9,134 nucleotides of DNA from RGDT01 sp964630925. GTDB lineage: Bacteria; Planctomycetota; Planctomycetia; Gemmatales; Gemmataceae. Where the stretch lies: the NCBI GenBank assembly GCA_964630925.1, contig CAZVZK010000261.1, positions 1 through 9,134 of the forward strand, given 5' to 3'. Positions 1 through 6,004 of the stretch are shown here, in pieces. Under the pieces are notes generated by a model. That model made no database searches and was not told where the DNA came from. It saw nothing but the letters and a program-made list of their open reading frames with translations. Made by a program: the position numbers and the translations under genes. Within the stretch, counting starts at the first letter, position 1, and each line of letters opens with the position of its first letter.

Positions 1-28
1 ACAGGCCAACCCTGTCAGGAGGCCCCAC

Positions 29-745
29 ATGCGTTCGCTCCGCGTCCCGGCCGTCTCCGACCTGCTGGTCGCGGCACGCGCCCTGTCCACCGCCCGGCCG
101 CCCGTCGCCGCGCCGGACACCTCGGCGGCCCTGCTGTCCCGCCTGCTGCCCTACCTGGGTGATGAGAACCTCCAGCAGGAGCTGAAGCTTCCCGCAGAGC
201 AGGTCAAGAAACTCCTCGCGCTCCGCCAGAAGGTGTGGGACGAGATACACACCACCGCCCCGAAGCACCTCAAGGCCGAAGAGCAGAACAAGGCCGTGGC
301 CGCCGCGCTGAAGGCGTCCCTCGACGCCGGCCAGGTCGAGCGGGCCTCCCAGTTGGCCACACGGACCGCCTGGGGCTCCAGGGGTTTCGCCAGTGGCAAG
401 CGGGAAGGCGCGCCGCGCACGGTCACGGCCTCGACGCTCGCCGCCCACGGCGAGATCGCAGCGGCCCTCAGGCTCGACGAGACGCAGGCGACACTGGTCG
501 AGGTCTCCGGAAAGGGATCTGGGAAGAAGAAGGGCGTCTGGGGCACGGATGGCGAGAGTGGTTTCTTCGACCGCTCCACCACCATCTACCTCACGCCGGA
601 GCAGACGGCGGCCGCGAAGGCGCTCCTCGGCGAGGCCCCGGCCTCAGGGCTTGCACCCGAACGCGACACGCGGTCTGACGATACTGCACCTGGAACGGGC
701 TCGCGTCTACACCACCTGACACAGCCTCGGCCAGACCACGAATAG
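29..745 (+). CDS. Short paralogue of the LTxxQ-repeat protein (one repeat unit; possibly a decaying copy)
   Basis: This 238-residue protein has no recognised function. Residues 1-205 align without gaps to residues 1-205 of the 996-residue protein encoded at 6005-8995. It carries the first four LTxxQ-type positions (LPAEQ at 54-58, LDAGQ at 98-102, LDETQ at 149-153, LTPEQ at 188-192). The ATG at 29 is supported by AGGAGG at 17-22, six bases upstream, and by alignment with the other copy's start. The N-terminus looks like a spoiled signal peptide: the hydrophobic stretch seen in the long copy is interrupted here by D11 and R17, and the residue after the presumed cleavage point is R23 instead of Q. 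After residue 205 similarity fades within about ten residues and the frame ends in an unrelated 25-30 residue tail. The frame is open throughout, so it may be expressed, but loss of export and of four fifths of the protein suggests a remnant. A functional single-unit protein is the alternative. Confidence 0.55.
   Translation: MRSLRVPAVSDLLVAARALSTARPPVAAPDTSAALLSRLLPYLGDENLQQELKLPAEQVKKLLALRQKVWDEIHTTAPKHLKAEEQNKAVAAALKASLDAGQVERASQLATRTAWGSRGFASGKREGAPRTVTASTLAAHGEIAAALRLDETQATLVEVSGKGSGKKKGVWGTDGESGFFDRSTTIYLTPEQTAAAKALLGEAPASGLAPERDTRSDDTAPGTGSRLHHLTQPRPDHE
375..643 (+). repeat. Long direct repeat, left copy (269 bp, identical to 6351-6619)
   Basis: Base-by-base comparison shows 269 identical positions between this segment and 6351-6619, at a constant offset of 5976. 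The segment lies inside two paralogous reading frames in the same phase. The 346 bp just upstream (29-374 against 6005-6350) are also homologous but differ at about 55 positions by hand count. Downstream, similarity is lost within about 40 bases. Perfect identity beside clear divergence points to recent gene conversion or recombination. Confidence 0.95.
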
Positions 746-787
746 AATAACCTTACTTATAATAAGCATTATTTTATCAATATCACA
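741..787 (+). promoter_or_regulatory. AT-rich promoter patch before the sigma factor gene
   Basis: In a GC-rich window, 741-787 has only about nine G or C bases. It contains a perfect TATAAT at 758-763, inside an 11-base palindrome CTTAT-A-ATAAG (756-766). Taken as a -10 element, this would start transcription near 770 and give a leader of about 18 nt. No convincing -35 hexamer sits 16-18 bases upstream (735-740 reads ACCACG). The palindrome could also be an operator. The sigma factor start at 788 has no visible Shine-Dalgarno sequence in this patch. The promoter role is inferred from composition and position. Confidence 0.4.
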
Positions 788-1414
788 ATGATAGGCCAGG
801 CCGCCGATACTGATCTGCTGTCCCGCGCCCGTGCAGGTGACGGCCAGGCGCTCGGGGAGCTCTTCTCGCGCTACCGCGAGCGCCTGCGGAAGATGGTCAG
901 GCTGCGCATGGGCTGTGGCCTGGCCGGACGCATCGATGCCTCCGACGTGCTCCAGGAGGCCTTTCTCGACATGGCCCGCCGCTTCCACGAATACCTCGAG
1001 CGCCCCGCCGTACCGTTCTATCTGTGGCTGCGGGCACTCACGAGGCAACGGCTCATTGATCTCCATCGGCGGCACCTGGGGGCGCAGATGCGCGACGCGT
1101 CGCTGGAGCTGTCGCTCTCGGGCCGCCCGCCGCTCGCCTCGTCGGAGTGCCTCGCCGAGCAGCTCCTTGGGCGGTTGACGTCGCCGACGGACGCCGCCCT
1201 CCGCGCCGAACTGCAGGCCCGCTTGCAGGAGGCGCTCAATGGCATGGAGCCGCTCGATCGCGAGATCGTGATGCTTCGCCATTTCGAGGAGCTGACCAAT
1301 AACGAAGCGGCCGAGGTGCTGGGCATCGAGACAGCTGCCGCCAGCAAGCGTTACATCCGGGCGATCCGGCGTCTGAAGGCGATCCTCGACGCCGTGCCCG
1401 GGTTCTTCGATTGA
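788..1414 (+). CDS. ECF-type RNA polymerase sigma factor, planctomycete type
   Basis: This 208-residue protein would bind core RNA polymerase in the cytoplasm and direct it to a set of alternative promoters. Region 2 spans about residues 9-90: a DLLSRARAGDGQALGELF helix, then the region 2.2 signature DASDVLQEAF at 50-59, then PFYLWLRALTRQRLIDLHRR at 76-95. Region 4 spans about 140-200, with the MEPLDREIVMLRHFEELTN turn and a helix-turn-helix ending in AAEVLGIETAAASKRYIRAI. Length and layout (no regions 1 or 3) fit the ECF group, and the longer linker between regions 2 and 4 resembles the sigma factors common in planctomycetes. The ATG at 788 is the only plausible start: the same frame is closed by TAG at 743-745. 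It has no visible Shine-Dalgarno. No anti-sigma factor gene is present; the neighbour is a kinase 16 nt downstream, which suggests control by phosphorylation. Its own target promoters are unknown. Confidence 0.93.
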   Translation: MIGQAADTDLLSRARAGDGQALGELFSRYRERLRKMVRLRMGCGLAGRIDASDVLQEAFLDMARRFHEYLERPAVPFYLWLRALTRQRLIDLHRRHLGAQMRDASLELSLSGRPPLASSECLAEQLLGRLTSPTDAALRAELQARLQEALNGMEPLDREIVMLRHFEELTNNEAAEVLGIETAAASKRYIRAIRRLKAILDAVPGFFD

Positions 1415-1430
1415 TCATCCGGAGGCCCCC

Positions 1431-4400
1431 ATGTCCACGCCCGACTCGCTCCGGGACATCCTGCTCGGGCAGCTCGCCGACGAGTTCGTCGAGCGATGCC
1501 GGAGAGGCGAGCGGCCGGCGCTGAGCGAATTCGTGGAACGTCACCCGTCCCTGGCGCGAGACATCCGGGAGCTGTTCCCGGCGCTGGTCAAGGTCGAGGC
1601 ATTGAAACCGGCCCCCGGTGCCCCGGGTGGCCCGGGCGGCGAGGGCGCCGTTCATGTGCGCCCCTTGCAGCGGCTTGGCGAGTTTTTCATCCTGCGTGAG
1701 ATCGGCCGTGGGGCGATGGGGGTCGTGTACGAGGCGGAGCAGGAGACGATGGGTGGCCGGCGGGTGGCCCTCAAGGTGCTGCGTGTCCAGGGCGAGTACG
1801 AGCCTTCGTTCCTGGTGCGGTTTCGCAACGAGTCCACCGCGGCGGGGAGGCTGCATCACACGAACATCGTCCCGGTGTTCGGCGTCGGCGAGTGCGGCGG
1901 CACGCACTACTACGTGATGCAGTACATCTCCGGGGAGCCGCTCGATAAAGTGGTGCGCGATCTGAGGCGGCTCCGCGAGCGACGGGAGGGGGCGGCGGGA
2001 GAGAAAGGGGAGGGCCCGGGCGTGGCGTTGAGCATGTCCACCGGGCGATTCCCCCCCGCTGCCCCCGGCGGTACCGAGGCGCTCAGGCCTCCCGACGTGC
2101 CACGCGATGCCGGCAGCGCCCCGACCCAGTCCGAGGGGCCCTCCGAGGCGACGTCGGGCATCTCCGGTGCCGGCACCCACGCCGAATACTGCCGCAACGT
2201 CGCCCGCATCGTCCGACAGATCGCGGAGGGCCTCGATTACGCGCACCGGCAGGGCATCGTCCACCGCGACATCAAACCCAGCAACCTGTTGCTCGACCTC
2301 CATGGCATGGCGTGGATCACCGATTTCGGCCTGGTCAAGATGGAGGGCGACGAGGGCCCGACGCAGTCCGGGGCCATCCCCGGCACCCTGCGCTACATGG
2401 GCCCGGAGCGGTTCGAGGGAAAGTCGTTGCCCCAGAGCGACATCTACGCCCTGGGGCTGACGCTGTACGAGATGCTGACGCTGCGGCCGGCCTTCGAGAA
2501 CACCGACCGGCTAAGCCTGATCTCCCAGATCATGCACGAGATGCCCGCGCCGCGCAAGATCGATCCGCGCATCCCGCTCGACCTGGAGACGATCGTGCTG
2601 AAGTGTGCCGCCAAGTCCCCCCAGGACCGCTACGCGACGGCCGGGGCGCTGGCGGAGGACCTGAAGCTGTTCCTGGACGACCGCCCGATCCGGGCGCGGC
2701 GGAGCAGCACCGCCGAGCAGGTGCGGCGCTGGGTCCGGCGCAACCCGCTCACGGCGACGCTCAGCGCCTCCCTTCTGCTGCTTCTGGCGGTGACGGCCGT
2801 CGGCGGCGTGATCATGACACTCCGGCTCAACGCCTCCCTGCTGCGGGCGCAACAGGAGGAGGCCGCCGGCAAGCGGAAGCTGTTCCTGTCGTACCTCTCC
2901 GACGCGGACGCCACCCGCCTGAGCCGGCGGCCCGGCCAGCGATTCAACAGCCTCCGCCGCGTCCGCGACGCCCTGGAGGTGGGCCGGGAGATCGGCCTGA
3001 CGGACGAGGACCGGCTGAAGCTCCGGAACATCGCGATCGCGGCCCTCTGCCTCCCGGACCTGGGGGCCCCGGAGGACGTCAACCTGGAGGAGCGGCTGGC
3101 GGCGGAGACGGACCCCGTCCACCGCCGGCACCTCCGCGCCCACGCGATCCTGAAGGCGCTGCCGCCCCCCGCCTACGAGCTGCACGGCACCTCCTGGATC
3201 AGCCCCGACGGGCGGTTCCTCGCGGCGGCGGCCGCGCCTTACCTCAAGACGGTCACCGTGCCGGTCCGCATCTGGCGGATCGACGGCGAGAGGCCCGTCG
3301 CCCTGTTCGACGACACCACCGGCGTTCACGAGGAGGGGGTGGCCTTCCGGCCCGACGGGCGTCAGGTCGCGTTGGGCCACGCCGACGGCGCGGTGACCAT
3401 CTGGGACCTGGAGAAGAGGGCACGCGTCCGCCGACTGGAGCGCGGGCCGGGCCCGGTCTTCTGCGCGGCGTATCACCCCCGCCTGCCGCACCTGGCGGTG
3501 GCGTGCGGCACCGAGGTCGCGGTCTGGGACGTGGAGGCCGGCAAGCGGCTCGTGAGGCTGCCGCACCCCGACCTGGCCACGGCGGCCGCCTGGCACCCGC
3601 GGGGGCACCGCCTGGCCACGGCTGGGTACGCCGAGCACCAGCTCTACCTGTGGGACATTCACACGGGGCGGCAGGTGACCCCCCCGTGGAAGGGCCACAA
3701 GAACGGCGGCTTTCACCTCTCGTTCAGCCACGCCGGCGACCGGCTCGTCAGCAACGACTGGAGCCACATCGTCCGGCTGTGGGACACGGCGAGCGGCGAG
3801 CTCCTGCTGAGCCGGCAGGCCAACGGCATCCAGCACTTCGCCGCGGACGGCCGCTCGCTGCTGTCGTTCACCCCCTACTACGGCTCCAGCCACCTGCCGG
3901 TGGCCGGCGGCCGGGAGCTGCGGGTCCTGCGCCGGCAGACGCCGCGCGGCTCGGAGCGGCTCGACCTCTGCTCGCTCCATCCCGGGGGCCGCCTGCTGGC
4001 CGCGAAGTCATCGGAGGGCTTCAGCTTCATCGACCTGCTCACCGGCGAGGAGGTCGGCACCCTGGCGGGCAACTACTGGCTCCTCGGGGCCCATTTCGAT
4101 TCGGAAGGGGCCTTCTGGACCGCTGGAGGTGCCGGGGGGGCGGGGGCGGTCCGCTGGCCGGGCCAGGCCAGCCAATCGCCTCATTCCCTTCGGCTCGGGC
4201 CACCGGAGTGGATCACGGACCTGCTGGTCGAGGGGCACGATGTCGTCGAGAAGAGCGATGACGGCCGAGTGCTCCTCCTCCCGATGCACAACGGCGGGGC
4301 CCGCGTGATCCACCGCGGCCCGCCGCGTCGGACGATCCGGCTAGGCCCGCAACATGATGTCCGGGGAGGCTACGTGAGCAACGACGGCCGCTGGGTCGCC

Positions 4401-5894
4401 ACGCAAAGCAAGAGCCCCGATGAGGCCGGGCTCCTGACGAAGCTCTGGGAGGCGGACACGGGACGCCTCATCGTGAGTTTCCCGGTGGACGAGGTCATCG
4501 GCGGTATCGGGTTCTCGCCGGACAGCCGGTGGCTGTATCTCCGGGGCAAGGCCGGGGAACACCGGGTGGAGATCGCCACGCTGGTCGCCCAGGCCGGCGG
4601 GGCCGCGCCCGGCCCTCTCGCCAGGCCCCCGGCCTGGCGGGACGAGTGGAAGAGCAAGTCGGACCGGGTCGCCGGCGCGTTCAGCCCGGACAACCGTGTC
4701 CGCGCCTACGGGACGAGCGAGGGCGGCATCCGCCTCGTTTCGCTCGAGACGGGCCAGGAGATCGCCACCATCCCGCCCCCAACGGACATCGCCTTCTATC
4801 CACGCCAGTTCACCCCCGACGGGACGCGGCTGCTCGCTCTGGGGCACGAGACCCAGGCCCTGTACGTCTTCGACCTGCACCTCATCCGCAAGCAACTGGC
4901 CGAGCTGGGGCTGGACTGGGACGACGTGCAGCCGCCGCTCCGGCGGATGGACGACCTCGACCCCGCCCGCGCCCAACCGCTGCGGTTGGAGGTGATCGGG
5001 GCCGAGTCGGGGGCCACGAGGGCCGCGATGGCCGAGGCCGACGCCCGCCGTGCGGAGGCCCGCCTCCTCCTCGACCCCTCCGACGCCGAGGCCCACTTCC
5101 GCCTCGGCCGCGCCCTGTCCGTCGCAGGCCGCGACGCCGAGGCCCACCGACGGCTGACGGCGGCCCTGGCCATCGACCCCGCCCTCGAGGAGGCCCTCGC
5201 CCTGCGCGCCCGGATGGCGTGGCGATTGGATCGCTGGGGGGACGCCGCCGACGACGCGGGCCGTTATCTGGCCACGGTCCCGTATGACCCCTCGATGCGT
5301 GCCCTCCGCGCGAAAGGCTACCTGGCGATTCGCCGATTCGAGGACGCGGCGGCCGATTACTCCGCCCTGTGCAAGGCGTTCCCCGGCACGGCGGGCTATT
5401 TCCTGGACCGGGCGGAGTGCTACGAGGTGTTAAGGAAACCGGCCCTCGCCATCGCCGGCCGGGAGCGGGCGCGGAAGCTCGGGGGTCGCATCGGCCCGTC
5501 GTTGAACAGCGCGGCGCGGCTGCTCCTCACCGGGCCGCCGTTGGGCCGCGACCCGGCCCGCGCCCTGGAGCTGATCCAGGAGGCGTTGCGGGAGGAGCCG
5601 AACAACCCGACATTCCTGATCACCCTCGGCGTCGTCGAGTACCACGGCGGACGCTACCGGGAGGCGGCCGCCACCCTGGAGAATCGCCTGGCCGCCGGCG
5701 GGGGAGGGCTCGCCGGCGCTGACCTGTTCGTTCTGGCGAGGTGTCATGCGAAGGTCGGCGAGCGAGAGAAGGCGAAGGCCCGTTTCGACCTGGCCGTCCG
5801 CTGGGTCGAGGATCAGAAGAACCTGACAGAACACCGGGCCGCCGAGCTGAAAAGATGCCGCGAGGAGGCTGCCGCGGTGTTGCGGGAGAAGTGA
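1431..5894 (+). CDS. Transmembrane Ser/Thr protein kinase with WD40-like and TPR regions
   Basis: This 1487-residue kinase probably sits in the cytoplasmic membrane with its catalytic domain inside. Residues 10-60 form the helical leader common on planctomycete kinases (GERPALSEFVERHPSLA). The kinase domain spans about 84-420: glycine loop G92-R-G-A-M-G97, K115 in VALK, E134 as likely helix-C glutamate, HRDIKPSN at 278-285 with catalytic D280, DFG at 298-300, GPE at 324-326 and D337. All key residues are present, so it should be active. A Gly/Pro/Ser-rich insert (about 185-248) splits the domain after the hinge. One membrane span lies near 441-463, preceded by RRWVRRN, which favours an outside C-terminus. 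Residues about 580-1150 hold repeated SPDGR/WD blades (VTIWDL, VAVWDV, LYLWDI, VRLWDT), a WD40-type propeller region. Residues about 1205-1480 hold roughly six TPRs. The start has GGAGG at 1421-1425, five bases upstream. It follows the sigma gene by 16 nt, so co-transcription is likely. Its substrate is unknown; the sigma factor is the obvious candidate. Confidence 0.95.
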   Translation: MSTPDSLRDILLGQLADEFVERCRRGERPALSEFVERHPSLARDIRELFPALVKVEALKPAPGAPGGPGGEGAVHVRPLQRLGEFFILREIGRGAMGVVYEAEQETMGGRRVALKVLRVQGEYEPSFLVRFRNESTAAGRLHHTNIVPVFGVGECGGTHYYVMQYISGEPLDKVVRDLRRLRERREGAAGEKGEGPGVALSMSTGRFPPAAPGGTEALRPPDVPRDAGSAPTQSEGPSEATSGISGAGTHAEYCRNVARIVRQIAEGLDYAHRQGIVHRDIKPSNLLLDLHGMAWITDFGLVKMEGDEGPTQSGAIPGTLRYMGPERFEGKSLPQSDIYALGLTLYEMLTLRPAFENTDRLSLISQIMHEMPAPRKIDPRIPLDLETIVLKCAAKSPQDRYATAGALAEDLKLFLDDRPIRARRSSTAEQVRRWVRRNPLTATLSASLLLLLAVTAVGGVIMTLRLNASLLRAQQEEAAGKRKLFLSYLSDADATRLSRRPGQRFNSLRRVRDALEVGREIGLTDEDRLKLRNIAIAALCLPDLGAPEDVNLEERLAAETDPVHRRHLRAHAILKALPPPAYELHGTSWISPDGRFLAAAAAPYLKTVTVPVRIWRIDGERPVALFDDTTGVHEEGVAFRPDGRQVALGHADGAVTIWDLEKRARVRRLERGPGPVFCAAYHPRLPHLAVACGTEVAVWDVEAGKRLVRLPHPDLATAAAWHPRGHRLATAGYAEHQLYLWDIHTGRQVTPPWKGHKNGGFHLSFSHAGDRLVSNDWSHIVRLWDTASGELLLSRQANGIQHFAADGRSLLSFTPYYGSSHLPVAGGRELRVLRRQTPRGSERLDLCSLHPGGRLLAAKSSEGFSFIDLLTGEEVGTLAGNYWLLGAHFDSEGAFWTAGGAGGAGAVRWPGQASQSPHSLRLGPPEWITDLLVEGHDVVEKSDDGRVLLLPMHNGGARVIHRGPPRRTIRLGPQHDVRGGYVSNDGRWVATQSKSPDEAGLLTKLWEADTGRLIVSFPVDEVIGGIGFSPDSRWLYLRGKAGEHRVEIATLVAQAGGAAPGPLARPPAWRDEWKSKSDRVAGAFSPDNRVRAYGTSEGGIRLVSLETGQEIATIPPPTDIAFYPRQFTPDGTRLLALGHETQALYVFDLHLIRKQLAELGLDWDDVQPPLRRMDDLDPARAQPLRLEVIGAESGATRAAMAEADARRAEARLLLDPSDAEAHFRLGRALSVAGRDAEAHRRLTAALAIDPALEEALALRARMAWRLDRWGDAADDAGRYLATVPYDPSMRALRAKGYLAIRRFEDAAADYSALCKAFPGTAGYFLDRAECYEVLRKPALAIAGRERARKLGGRIGPSLNSAARLLLTGPPLGRDPARALELIQEALREEPNNPTFLITLGVVEYHGGRYREAAATLENRLAAGGGGLAGADLFVLARCHAKVGEREKAKARFDLAVRWVEDQKNLTEHRAAELKRCREEAAAVLREK

Positions 5895-6004
5895 GCCGAT
5901 TTTTTCGGTCCTGCATGTCCACAACGGGCCTGCTCGTCCGGAATCATCCTGTAACGGGCCCGTCCCGTTCGCCCAATTCCCAACACCGTCGTGAGGAGAC
6001 TCGC
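5895..6004 (+). promoter_or_regulatory. Gap between kinase and repeat-protein genes, with small hairpin
   Basis: This 110-nt gap holds a six-base-pair hairpin, AACGGG (5953-5958) and CCCGTT (5964-5969) with a five-base loop, and an extra AACGGGCC upstream near 5923. No T-run follows the hairpin, so it is not a classic terminator. A possible ECF-style promoter, GGAATC at 5940-5945 followed 15 bases later by CGTC at 5961-5964, can be drawn but is weak. Read-through from the kinase gene is possible. No small gene is visible. Confidence 0.3.
5994..5998 (+). promoter_or_regulatory. Ribosome binding site fixing the start of the repeat-protein gene
   Basis: AGGAG lies six bases before the ATG at 6005. 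It supports that start over the in-frame ATG at 5741, which lies inside the kinase gene and would add 88 residues unlike a protein N-terminus. The sequence just upstream resembles that before the paralogue at 29: both have a CCAAC...GTC stretch before the purine-rich site. Confidence 0.85.

Noticed and set aside
1..15. Inverted repeat ACAGG/CCTGT at the left edge
   Set aside because: It is only five pairs, and the window edge cuts off the context, so an operator or hairpin role cannot be judged.
644..719. Frameshifted remnant of later repeat units after the truncated copy (LERARVYTT in another frame)
   Set aside because: The resemblance to LERASQL-type helices is too short to separate from chance.
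2511..3980. Long minus-strand open frame opposite the kinase gene
   Set aside because: It has Arg/Pro/Gly-rich shadow composition, no recognisable motif and no ribosome binding site of note.
4134..4140. Run of seven G in the kinase gene as a slippage or phase-variation site
   Set aside because: The run is short for such a GC-rich gene, and the frame continues with recognisable WD40-like and TPR sequence on both sides.
2312..4261. Long plus-strand open frame inside the kinase gene
   Set aside because: It is an alternative frame in GC-rich coding DNA, extremely rich in Pro, Arg, Gly and Ala, with no domain, while the overlapping kinase frame has every expected motif.
5896..5908. CCGA-T-run-TCGG as terminator after the kinase gene
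   Set aside because: The stem has only four pairs and the T-run is in the loop, not after the stem.
5741..6004. N-terminal extension of the repeat protein starting at 5741
   Set aside because: It would overlap the kinase gene and hide a good signal peptide behind 88 Arg-rich residues; the ATG at 6005 has a well-placed AGGAG and matches the start of the paralogue.
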